A stretch of 64,000 nucleotides of DNA from Letharia columbiana (Eukaryota; Ascomycota; Lecanoromycetes; Lecanorales; Parmeliaceae): the NCBI RefSeq assembly GCF_014066305.1, contig NW_023501093.1:62001-126000 (forward strand), written 5' to 3'. Positions 12,006 to 23,804 of this stretch are shown piece by piece. The notes beneath the pieces were generated by a model. It saw only the letters and a program-made list of their open reading frames with translations, ran no database searches and was not told the DNA's origin. The position numbers and the translations under genes were made by a program. The stretch's first letter is position 1. Each line of letters begins with the position of its first letter.

Positions 12006-15000
12006 ATGCAGTTATTAAGCGAATGGAGGAGGGCATCAAGTCGGAAGCGCGCTGCGGAGGAAAGCAGTGAAGAGAGCTCGAGAAAGCGCACGAGGGATGA
12101 TAATGGAAGGCGTGGCTCAACTGGAACCGGATCTCGAACTGGAATTGGGACTGGGAATATACTCGACCAAGAGTACAAAATTCGTGGAAATTCCACCGCT
12201 ACGAAAGATGGGTTTCATCATCCATCATCGCCATTGAAAAAAGAATCCGCTTCGTCTCCCGTGGCTACGGGACCACCGCCGTCACCGCCAATACATCCGG
12301 ACCGGCGAGCCAACTTCTTCAATGCTGCTCCTACTCCTGCTCTTGCTCCTGCGCCTGCTTCCGCTTCTGCTCCCGCTCCTCTCGGAAACAAGGCCGACTT
12401 TCCTCCGACTCCGTTGTCACGAAGCCCAGAGCACATCAACAACACTGAAACTGAGGAGCAAAGAAGTAAGACACTACTTTCATTTGGAGAGCTCAGTATT
12501 TGAAAGGGCGTCCAATTACTTGGATATCGGACATGCACCTTCCCTTCCCATGTCTCATTTGCTTTACCAAGTTTAACACTCACACAGCTACATTTCTTCC
12601 TTCACCGTCACACCCAAACCTCCGCATAGACACCATTCGCACTTTGAGCAGCTTCGATCCACGAAGTCCGGATTACAGTCCCGCCATGACTTCACATTCC
12701 AGTAAGTGACCTCATCTCCAGGAAGGACCTCAGTATTCGGCCATCACTTCACCGCCCACCGTGATCCATTCCCACTGACCCTACCTCGAAGATGAAAAGT
12801 CTCGTGACACGCCAAGCCATGATCCACGGAAACCATCAAACGATAGCTACCCTTATAATGCCAACCCGCCACCACGCCGAAAATCCGACATCATGCCTCC
12901 CCCCACCAATGCCACCAAGACTACTCGGTCGGAGACCTCCACTCCAAAACTTACCTCTTCGCCTACTAACAGTGACCTTGAACGCCGGCCATTCTTGACT
13001 ACCCAGCCCCAAATACCTCTACTCGACAGCCTCAATGGCTTTGCTCAAAATATCATGTCAGCTGCTAGCTTGACCGTGAGACGCGACCTTATCAAGCAGC
13101 AGGCTGTCGGACAGCAAAAGGAGCGTGACCGACAGTCCAAATTCAAATCTACTTTTCTTACACTAATTGAAGATGCCGAAGCAAGAGTCGAAGGTGTCGA
13201 GAAAGTTGCCGTGGGGATCGAAAAGCAGATAGATCTGAGCTCGGAGGCCCAAACCAAAATTGTCATTGCCTTAGCCTCCCAGCTACAAGAAGCTGAAATC
13301 TCCGACGCTCCGTCCAGCGCCCGTGATCAAGGCCTTCTCAAGGATGCTATTGCTGATATGAAAGCGGACCTCAAGGCTGCTAAAAAGGAGATGGAGAACA
13401 CCAGTGATCGCAGCCGCTTCAAGGAACATCTTGCTGATATAAAGGCCGATCTCAAGGCTGCTGGAAAGGATATAGACTACCTGAACCGCGAAGCTGTAAT
13501 GCCCGACAAATTGCATAAGAAGCTCCGTGGTCTGGCGACCAAAGATGAGCTTCAGGGACTGGTTACTAAAGATGAGCTTCGTCGTATCACTACAGATGAG
13601 GTTCGCAAGCATGTTACCGAGGCACTGGTACCAACGGAGAAGAAACTCGCTTCGCTGATCGTAGAGAACGCAAATCTAAATCAGAAAACAAAAGGCGTTG
13701 AAGTTGCCATACACAAGCATCACGAGACAGCGGAAGAAAGGGATCAGCAACAATCTTCTCGGTTCGGCCGTTTAGATACCTCTTTGAACGACATGCAAAT
13801 GGAGCTAAGCCGCTTAGAGCTGATACTCCAAGAACAAAAACAAGATTATGCTACTGTCAAGGTCGATCTAGGAGCCCAAGACAAAGCGCTGACCGACCTC
13901 GACACTTACGTGAGGCGCGATCCGAGCGATGACGATCCCAGCTTGGAAACACTAGTCCTGAGAAATTCAGATCAGATTCAGCTGTTACAACAAGACTGCG
14001 AGAAGCTCGATAATGCGGTACGGCAAACTCAGGACCTCCAAGCTGCTTCAATAATCGAATCCTCGCCTCAGGTCTCTAATGCATCTGCCAAGGTCGATAC
14101 GAGCATTGAAGAAGAGGTGAAGTTGATTCGGCATGGCCTGGATGCTCTGGAAGCCGACCGAGAGAAGGTCGCACTGATTCGGACCGACTTGGATTCTTTA
14201 ATCAATGAAGAAAAGCTCAAGGATGTGGGCGTAGCTGAAGGGTTCGAAGTGATGGAAATGAGTCTGAACAAACAACGTGAAGACTTAGCCCGTCTTCAAA
14301 ACGAGTTCAGAGTAGTCAAGCAATCGCAGGCTTCTCAAACGGTTCCGAACCATCCTCCAACACCACCATTCGCTAGTGCTTCCACGAGTCCTCGTGAACC
14401 AGATCACCAGAAGCTGCAAGACGTGGAGATCTGGCTCACAAAGCTGACGAAAACCACCCAAGGTCTCGAGTTGTTCGTCAATTCTCAACAACAGAAGTTT
14501 GATGGACTAAACTCAGACCGCGTCGTACAGAGCATGGTCCATCAAATGCAGCAGATGTACCCGCATCACCCAGGCAATCTTCTTGCTCTACTCAATCAGA
14601 CTGTAGCGAGGCAAACTAGGGTGGACAGCTATCTCAGTGGAAATCTCAAAGATCGTCTAGCCAACATTGAATCCCAAATGGCTGACCGAGTGGACACAGA
14701 CTCTAAAATCGAAGAGATCAGCCAGTTCACGACCGAGAGCCGAAAAATCCTCTTAGCCACCATCCACAGTCTAAAACAGGACATCGGGGGACTGAAAGAA
14801 GTAGCAATCAACAACCGTCCGCAAGAGACTTCTGACCATGGCAACCGAATCGATGAACTGGCAGATAGAGTGACGGCCGTCGAAGCGAAATATGTCAAAG
14901 CAATCGGCGATTTTCAGGCAAATCAAACGGATCTGATCCGTAATGTCACTCACCTACAGTTTCGAAATGCGACCGGCTCTGCCAGAAATACGCCCGGAGA

Positions 15001-15280
15001 GCTTACTGTTGTGTCGAGAAGCTCGAAGAGCGTTGAGCCTAATAGAAATACCCTCTCCTTTGAGAATGTTGACGATTCCAACAGCTCCGACACATCTTCC
15101 AGTCAGCGTTCGAGTCGTGGAGTACGACGAGACAAAGAAGAGCGCCGTCCTTCTGACCCCAACCTCAAGAGGAAAGCGGTCGATTCAGATGACGAAGATG
15201 AGGGCGAGGATGCTAGGCCTACGAATGCAAAGAAGGTTCCCAAGAGAAGAAATGTGTCAGGCAAAAATCCTTTTTCGTAA
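12006..15280 (+). CDS. Unknown large coiled-coil protein
   Basis: I do not recognise the family. Exons 12006-12465, 12588-12701 and 12792-15280 (introns of 122 and 90 nt, both phase 1) join to 1,020 residues. The first 260 residues are disordered: basic KRTRDD-type patches, a Pro/Ala/Ser repeat and a proline-rich stretch. From about residue 270 to 900 the protein is charged and heptad-rich with almost no proline, predicting long coiled coils. It contains internal repeats such as KADLKAAKKEME and KADLKAAGKDID, and a tandem TKDEL pair. The tail is Ser/Asp-rich and ends in a bipartite basic signal (KRKAVDS...KKVPKRRN), suggesting nuclear location. A structural role in the nucleus is only a guess. 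Start: first ATG of an open, compositionally consistent exon. Confidence 0.75.
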
Positions 15281-16074
15281 CGACATGCAGATCCCGCGAT
15301 TTGTCGCTGGGTATAGGGGAATGCAAGTTGCTTCGTTCTTGATCTGGAAGGCTTCTTAGTGCGACAGGAACATGTACATACCGTTCCTGGGCTTGAATCC
15401 CAGCTCAGATAATGGACACGATGGGACACACGTGATGGCTGAGAAGATCAGCTTTGATCTTTTTGAAGAAGTTCTATCTAAGAGACTCCCTTCTATATCC
15501 ATACCCATGTATAAAGTAGCGAATCCTTATTGTAAAGGCTTGGCCACTCGAAGCACTATCGATTTAATCGTATAATCAGATATTCTTGAACTTGCCGACT
15601 TGTAGTAGAGCTCCTGTTGGGGCATATACGTACCCCTAAAAGCTTGCCATAAAGTAGTCGCGTAGAAGATCTGTAGTAAAGACCTTTTTCGCAATTGCCA
15701 AACGGCGAGTCAAAGTCGGTGATGGCGGCTCCGGATTCTCTTGGCACGCTCAGCAAGTGAAGAGTACTTGCTCCTTGCTCTCTAAATCGACCTCGACCGC
15801 CTCTACTGTATCATCACCAGAACTTCAATTGATGTTCCTTAATACCCCAGTGAGCAAGCTGTCAGATGGTAGTGGGCGGTGGAGCTGGCCGGGTTCAGAG
15901 TATAAAGTTTTACAACAGTGTTTGCACCTCTGCACCTTCTCTTGAGCCATTGAGACACCCTCTCATTCCCTTTGACTACACTCGACCTACCCTCATTGCA
16001 TTGCATCTGGGCCTGACAATCTTATAACACTCTTCTCGGCTCTAGACACTTTGTTCAGTAATAACTGAGGCAAT
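15281..16074. other. Intergenic, promoter of chromodomain gene
   Basis: No gene is supported. The final 150 bases before 16075 are C/T-rich with the look of a fungal 5' leader. Confidence 0.5.
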
Positions 16075-19000
16075 ATGGCTAGAACTAGGGATGTGGGCGA
16101 GCTGGAGGCTAGCGATGACTCCATTTCACTTACGTCCACTGTATCTAGCGCCAAGACCGAACGCTATGAAGTGGACTGCCTCGTCGCTGAAAGGAAGTCG
16201 AATGGAGTTATGAAGTACTTGACAGCGTGGAAAGACTACCCCGAACATTGTCACACCTGGGAGCCCAGGGAGTGTTTTTTCGAGGATGATGTGTTTAGTG
16301 AATGGACCAGGACCAAGATGCGCGTGACTCAAGGTCTTGAGAGACCTTTTGATGTCAAGGCTTGGGAAAAGAGGTGCAAGGCGATCAAAAAGGAAACTCG
16401 CCTTCGGAGGGAGCGACGCCGAGACAAGAAACTTCGGCTCAGTAACCAAGATGGGTTGGCTTCGGGGCCGGGAGAACAGGACGCCAATATCGAAAGCTCG
16501 GGTTCAGAACCTGCTCCGAGACAGCCTGACAAACGCATCAAGAGGAGAAGCGTGCATCAAGACTCATCGCCGTCGTCATCAATCTCTGATCCTTCGTCCA
16601 GCTCCATTTCCGAGGACAGTGACAGACCTCTATTATCTCGACAAGAGTCAGAGGTCTTCGCCCCGAGTTCTAAGTGGACACAAGCCGAAACGATTGCTTT
16701 GGAAGAGGGTCTTCGGACTTTGAAAGGCCCTCGCTGGAGGGAAATCCTAGGCCTGTACGGGCATAACGGTACAATAAGCCAAGTACTGAAAGACAAAACG
16801 CCCATTGATTTGTACGACAAAGCAAAAAGCGTACGCCAAGAATTCGTTGACAGCGGCAGAGAGCCCCCCGAATATTTGAAGCCTTTCTCGACATCAGCTT
16901 CCAGTAAAGGATCAGGGACCGCAACGCCAAATGTCTATTCTGAAAGCAGGGGTCAAAGCAGAGCAGCGTCAAAAAGGAGCAGTAGAAGTACGTCCGCGGA
17001 TTCAATGATGGCAGAATTGGATGAGAAGCAACGGATCCGGGAAGCAAAGAATCGAGAGAATAGTCGACCACAGCAGACTACCAATTCGACAGAAATCCTA
17101 AAATCTGCAAAAGGACGCGAGAAAGAGTCAGACACTGCAAAGAAAATGTCGGGCAGGAAACCCAAAGCTTCCCAGGCTTCTCAAGCACTCGCTCGGAAAG
17201 CGGAAGTAGCTTTTACAAGGGAAACCCTCGAAAAAACTCCGAAAGCTGCGCAAACCAAACCTCACCCCAACAAAACAGGTCCTCATACAAAAGGGGCAAC
17301 CGTAGGCAAAGAAAGTAGCACGGATGTATCGCATCCGGGAAGACAGTCGAAAGACGGACATCGTGTAAAAGAGCCGTCCAACCTCAGTGCTATCCATCAA
17401 GCACAAAGTCAGCCAAAGAGCCTAGCTCCTACTGCAAAGGAAATTGCGAAACCTGCAACAGATGTTGCTACTCAGCCAGAGTCTTCCCGCGCAAAAGTAC
17501 CCGAAAATACCAAAATCATGCGCGAAGAGACAGCCCGGACTACTTGGTCCGGAACAGCAAGAACGCCAACGGCGCGCCCATCGGTATCAAAATCATCTCG
17601 ACTAGGAGCCGTAGGAAGTGGACCAACTCGTCTTAGTTCTTTGAAACTAAAGCCCAAGCTTGGACAAATTGAACCGAAGAAGCCGAGCTTGACGGGCGAT
17701 GTTACTGCTGCATGGAATGCGGAGCCGAAGAAGCGAAACTCGAATAATTGGGCAACAGCGAATGTAGATTCAGTGAATGGCCAGGCTCCAAAACGCAGTT
17801 ACAAGTTGTCAGTCCAGAATAGAATCTACAAGAGTCGTCGTGATGGACGCGTACCAGATCCGAATCGTTTGGTCTTCATAGATCCCAAGACCGGGAAGGC
17901 ACCCACAGCAGTCCCTGCTCCTTCGGCTACCGCGATGCTATCTAAAACGCCTCTGCAGCTACACCAGGAAGAACTTGCTACGAGAGAAGCTGAACAACGT
18001 CAGGCTCAAGAGGTGGAAGACGCCACGCTCATTAGTACAAACGAACCTGATCCACCACCACAAAGCACAGACCAAAACCATGAACTGAAGGCTGACAGGC
18101 GAGGAGTACCTGAAACAGGTAGATCAATATCGAATGCTTCTACACTGGCGATCAGACCTACAGCTGGTGACATGACCGACCGCCCGGCATATATCAACAG
18201 CCTCAGCCGTCCTTCGCCAGCTTCCCCACATCATGCTTTCCCCATAAATGTACCTCTTGGACCTAAAAAAGAGACAGAAAGAATGCCTACAATGTCTTTA
18301 CACGACTACACGAAACGCTCAATGTCATCCAGTCATCTTTTGAACGAAGCCGTTATCAGCTCGCATCGACCGTACTCATCAGATGACCCTTCGAGGTTTA
18401 CCCTGAGGAGTTATCCTTCGTGGGAACACAAGAACGAACTCCTTAACAGGATAGACACCAACTTGGTAATAGGGCATATCATCCTTGGGAAGGATGATCA
18501 GGAAAGCATCAGTGTGAAACTTGTAGGCTTTGGATTTGAAGTGAAGAAACTTCTCTTGACCGTTAAGTCCTGGCCTCGAACAGTGCATTTCGTGTTCGAA
18601 ACGGTTTGTCTGGCGAGCGAATACCAAAAATACTTTCCAGCAGTAAGTTCTTGGTGCCGATGCAAGAGTGTTTGCTAACGTTAGATAGGAACCTCCCGAT
18701 TACTTGGGGTCAGGCTCTATCATTTCATATAACCAAAGCGCATTGGCTGTGGAGGACATAACAGAAATCCTTGCGAACAATCTGCAAGGAGGTCTGTTCT
18801 TCGCTCATCAGTACACCATGCTCATCTACCCTGCCGGCGCCAGCGTCTGGGCATTTCTGGATAAAAATCTACCAAATGTCCATCTGGGGACATCTTTGAG
18901 ATTCGTCATCCGCAGACCACTGTCACCAACACTAGCAGACGTCCACGGGCTAGCAACTGATCAGCTTTCAAAGAAAAACCCCGAACGGTACGCGGAAATT

Positions 19001-20518
19001 GTGACTAAACTAAAAAAGAATCCTATCCAGGCCGAAGACAAAAATATCAACATTGTGTTCCGCGACATGTTCGAAATTGATTACGCTCGTCTCGTTGCTC
19101 AGAACGGGCCTCAACAGCACCCCCCAACCAACATATTCTTCCTCTGCTTCATTCCTCAAGGCTGTGAGAATTACGAACCAGATTCAACAAAGCGTTCAGC
19201 TCTGCGCATGAGGACGTCTGAAGAGCATGATCTGTTCATCAAGTTCCTCCAAGCAAACGGCGCCGAAGAAATTTATAGTATGCAGAGCACTGGCTCTCAA
19301 GAGATTGATAATAACGGTGCTTGGGATTATTTCTTCAAGAACGTCAAGTCTGGGACGATCATTGTAAGCACTTCTTCGACTTTGAGATATAACAAAGTGC
19401 ATCGCTGATATGGCTAGTTCCATGATGCGTATATTCGTTTTGATTTAGTCCCTCGCCTTGCTAAGCATCTTTTGCATGGTTCGGTCAGTGTTTGGAAGAC
19501 ATCTCTGTCTCCCATGCACCCTGGGGAAAAACACCCCCATTTAATTCGCCTCTTCCCTCACGGGGGCGTCCTGCTCTTAACCGAATCTCTGGTTCTATAC
19601 CGGCCGCGTGAGACTCTCAGAATTCTGATGTGGTTCCGTCGTGTTCACATCCCGGGGAAGGCACCTGGCACCTGGAAGCTTGCCGTACGGCCACATGTTC
19701 GTGAATGGCTTCTTGGTATCATGGATGCATATTCGGATTCAGGAAAAGACATTTTCGGATGCAGCATACAGATCTTCGCGGATATCTACACAGAAATCTT
19801 TTGGCTTCTCCAAAGCCCTGATCCAGGCGATAACGGCCTCATGTGCTACGAATGGGACTACGAAACTCCCACTGACGAAGCTCTCATCGTCAGCTCCTCC
19901 AGTCTACGTGTCTTACAAGCTCGCAAAGAGTGGAAAGGCGAAGGAGCGGACAGAGAACCGGACGACAACAACATCAAACAAAACGACGATCTCCTTGTTC
20001 AATGGTTCGCCGAATGGGCCATGGTCAACCTTCACAACTTCCGCAAATACAACGTCATCCTGGGCTACACGAACGATGATCCTTTTACCAAGAGAGCTAT
20101 TTCGGATTACGAGAAGGCCTGGGGTCACATTGAAGTCATGACACCTGAAGACGCCTTCACGCGTCACAGGGTCACCGCTCAAAGCAAGCTCGACGGAATG
20201 GAAGCTGACAGACGCAGGAAGTCGAAAGAAGAACTGCCGGCTAAGAGAGCTGCGGCCGAAAAGGTCCGCGAGGAGGAACGAGAAGCTGCGAAGGTGGCCT
20301 TGGAAGCCAGAATGCAAGCGTTCAGAGACGTAGGTGCTACGGAAGAGGAAGTGATGAGCGCTGGACGTCAGCTCCTGAGAGGTTTGGGCGGCAGTGAGAA
20401 GGAGGTTGAGGAATGTAAAGTGGACACGGACAGGGTGTTTGTGGATAGATGGTGGGAGGAGTCGGTGGAGGACGGCGAGGTGGATCTGGATGCAATGGAC
20501 ACAAGTGAGGCCGCATGA
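16075..20518 (+). CDS. Chromodomain + Tbf1-type telobox Myb protein
   Basis: Predicted nuclear chromatin reader of 1,447 residues. Exons 16075-18642, 18689-19363 and 19418-20518 join in phase 0 across introns of 46 and 54 nt. A chromodomain spans residues 31-80. The three aromatic-cage positions of HP1-type readers are present as Tyr31, Trp52 and Tyr55 (YLTAWKDYPEHCHTWEP), so methyl-lysine binding is plausible. Residues 199-265 form a second domain (KWTQAETIALEEGLRTLKGP, then WREILGLYGHNGTIS and IDLYDKAKSVR). This matches the Tbf1/TRF telobox Myb, whose hallmark is VDLKDKWR. A basic, disordered Ser/Lys/Pro linker follows to about residue 780. Residues 780-1250 are well folded in composition, and a charged helix lies near 1290-1350. 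The overall order (chromodomain, linker, large C-terminal fold) recalls Chp1/TASOR, but that resemblance is my inference. Confidence 0.85.
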
Positions 20519-21367
20519 GGTCGTTGATGTTACCACAGGTACAGGACCGGTCCCCCCCCCCAAAGGCTCAGGACTGGGAACGCGCGACAACAAGTCGTGA
20601 AGCTTCAGCGGCCGGGAATGATATGGCCCAAAGCATGGATATGAGCGGCTGATTGGAGATTTTGGGAACCGAAGATAATTTCATGTCAAAAGGTGAAATG
20701 TGATGGTGATTGGATCACGCTTCGAACGAGGAGTCGGTGCCATATGCAGAGCGAGCAAACTACAGTCAATGGCAGATATCTGAATGAAAGCATAAAGTCT
20801 GGACTTGGCCTCTTAAAAAGGCCTACAGACTTGCCAGATACATTTTGAACGACACCAAGCCAAACAACAGGCTACGCATCCTTCTCACATTGGTGCGTCC
20901 TACAAGTAAGTATATATGCCATCCCTCCCGCCATGCGCCGACAATCCCAACTCAGGTATAGCTAGGTAAATGTGCGGAAAGCACCCACCCTCTCCCAACA
21001 GCCATGGCGTAAAGGAACAGCGTCTGATGATCGCGAGTAGAATCGTGAACGAGTCGCTATTCGCAGCCGGAGGGAAGACGCATCGATGCTTCTCTTACGA
21101 TTTATTTGCCTCGGTCGGATCTTGACGGTCCTTTACCCGACGGCGTTGATGATGATAGCTGAATGCGTGTTGTTCTGCTTTCAGCATCTTCATCTACGAA
21201 GGATGGAGATCGAGAAGCTGCGGTGTTGCCGTTTGGAGCATTCTGTTGGGTTGGGAAGACCCTGAGTTGGACGACTTTTAACCGATGGCGTAGAGGCGCG
21301 CCGCGGTGGCTGCTGGTAGGTCTCCAAAGTCACAGAGGATGCAGGGGAAGTGGAACCATATCTTATA
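20519..21367. other. Convergent intergenic region
   Basis: Lies between the 3' ends of the chromodomain gene and the phosphatase gene. No gene is supported. It includes a C10 homopolymer at 20552-20561. Confidence 0.5.
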
Positions 21368-22970
21368 CTAGCCAGTGTTCGCACACAGCTCAGGGACCTT
21401 ACTAGCACCAACCCCAACAAGTCCATCAAAGTATTCCAATAACGTATCAACCGGCAGCATATCCACAAGCCCAAGCACCGGATTCGAGCTTCGGAACAAC
21501 TCCCCACCCCATAGAATCCTCACGAACCTCTCCCCACTCTTGTTATAGATCTCAAACACCACCTCCGCGCCCAAGCCAGGCCATATCATTACATCGACTT
21601 GCAGTATTGACAGCAACATCGCCAAGCTACCATCATGGGCGACGTTGTGTTTGTATATGATAGGGCTGACGCCGCTGATGCTGTCGCGGATGTTTTGAGC
21701 TAATTCTGCAACATAGACACCGTAGCTGGCGGTACTGGCGGGAAGGCTTTGAGAGGAGGAGCGGTAGATATATGAGTATTCGTAGAGGCCGAGGCGGAAG
21801 ACGGCGTTCGCAGTGGAGGCGGTGACGCAAAATGTTGAATTGCTGATCTGTAGGGTGTCAATAGAAGGACTCAGTGCTTGAATATCTCCGTGCAGACCTT
21901 GCATGGTAACGGCTTTCCATGACATAGTCGCGAAGAGAGATTATCAAAGTAATGGTCCCACGACTGGTGGAAACCTGGGTCGTTGGGTGCGACGCCGGAG
22001 ATATTATCTAGAATATCGAACAGCGGCTGTGAGGCAGTCAAGTGTTCCGTCCAGTTGGGATTCGTACTTCCAACCCCATACGAAGAGTACAAGGCAGCGC
22101 CTGCATCGCAGGTATATGTTGGTTCTAGAGAGTCGATGCTCGCCGGCTGAAGCGCCAGTGAAAGTTCCTTTTTGACAGACTCGTACATCGCAGCCACTAC
22201 CATACCTGCGACTTGAGAGGTAATGACATTGTTGGTGACCCTATATGAAACCTGGTCGCTTGAGTTGACGAGGAGGGAGCCAAATCTGTCTTTGTAAACT
22301 TTGAAGAGGTCTTTGCCATGCTGCCAGCTATCATCTAAACCGCCTCTCGTGATCTGTGGGAATTGACAGGTCCCATTGAATCCTTGTGGGGCGAATGGGT
22401 TTGAGGGACTCGTATACACTGACCAGTATGTAGGAACCGATTCCTTCCCGCTTGGATTCAATGGTTTGCCATAAGTGAATAGGCCCTCATCATCGCAATC
22501 CCAAGCGTAAGATTCTCGAGGAAAGGTATTGGCAGCGTACGGCGTACGTTTGTGATGTCTGTGAATCTAGAGACCTTGAGCAATGATGATTCCCTTGTCG
22601 TGAGATGATGAGAGTGGAAACTGACCACTTCGACGTACTCCAGTGAATAACCTACAGGAGGCACGGGATAGGTGTCCGAGTTGACGTGGGGCATATTGCA
22701 CCAATTGCGTATTCCATCACTAGCATTGCCAGGCGGGTTGTAGACATCGCTGAATATGAATCCGAACACGTCGGTGCCATTGATCACGGCTTCGAGGTCA
22801 TTGATCTGTGTATTGTCCGGTGAAAACCAAGAGCCGTTGAAGCTTGGGCTGTTGTTCTGCGCACTTCTTGGGAAATGAGTGTGTGGCCCAATGTAGGGAA
22901 AGTGGGCCAGGTAGACTAATGCCCAGAGAGCGATGAGAAGCAGAAATCCAGCGGTGTGTGTGTGAGACAT
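21368..22970 (-). CDS. Histidine acid phosphatase-like secretory protein
   Basis: Branch of the histidine phosphatase superfamily (acid phosphatase/phytase type). Exons 22970-22626, 22566-21898 and 21847-21368 join in phase 0 (introns of 59 and 50 nt) to 497 residues. The N-terminus has a hydrophobic segment (FLLLIALWALVYLAHF), so it is a signal peptide or signal anchor. Several Asn-X-Ser/Thr sites follow, as in secreted enzymes. The usual RHGxRxP motif appears as RHHKRTP at residues 118-124, with the catalytic His119 kept and the glycine replaced by His. The proton-donor motif is HD at residues 409-410 (NVAHDGSL). Cysteines are spread as expected for an extracellular protein. The His variant at the RHG position occurs in a fungal subgroup as far as I recall, so activity is likely but its substrate is unknown. 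Confidence 0.85.
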
Positions 22971-23804
22971 GGCTCATGTCTGGTTGGATTCAGGATTCCG
23001 TCGAGTGAGCTTCTTCCCGAGAATGATAGCTCGACTGCCACCACTGATTGACGGCCATAACCTCGTCAACTCAAGCTTTGTTCTTGCAAGATCTCGAGAG
23101 ATTCCATCTACATTCTGCGGGTTCTGTATAGCTGCAAGAAAAGATTGGCTTTGGAGGTGGGAGCGTGGGGGAGGATAGACATTCTTGGCGAAGGTGAGTC
23201 GAACCGAATTGTTCGTATATTTTGGTGATTGGCTCGCTTCCATGCCGAAGAAGATTCGAGAAACAACCCGTGAACCACAAGATTCTGTAAGTGAGTCGTT
23301 AATGGAATCTTGGGGATTCTGTGTGCAGAAAGCGAAGCATGACCACCATGTCTTCTTCCGAGTTCTTCGTGGTACGTACTTAGTCAGTATTCATAGCCTT
23401 GCCCTAATCTTATCGGCCATACGATCTTCCGCTGGCGACAGCGCTAGAGTACACTAGTCTATGAGTGGCAAGCAGCTCGCGATTCTTGATTCTTACACCA
23501 GTTGGACAGGGTCTTTGGATATAGGAAAGTCTTCGAAGCCAATTGAATGCTTCCTGTGTGAACTGTGCCATTCCCCTTGAATCCATCTCAACTCTTTACG
23601 CGGTGTATAAATAGAATATAAGAACACGTCGCCAGGTATAAGTAGAGGCTGTCTCCCCTTTCGCATTTCTCTATCTCAACTTCTATCTTTCTCTCCTCTA
23701 TCTCAACACAGTGTATATCATATCATTTCTAGCAGTCTTTGCACGTTGTGTCTCAAGCAACTGAGCTTTCCTCCTAGTCTATATACTCCACCACTTAGTA
23801 CAGT
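22971..23804. other. Divergent intergenic region
   Basis: Lies between the start of the phosphatase gene (minus strand) and the disrupted gene at 23805 (plus strand). No gene is supported. The last 170 bases are strongly C/T-rich, consistent with a leader for the plus-strand gene. Confidence 0.5.
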
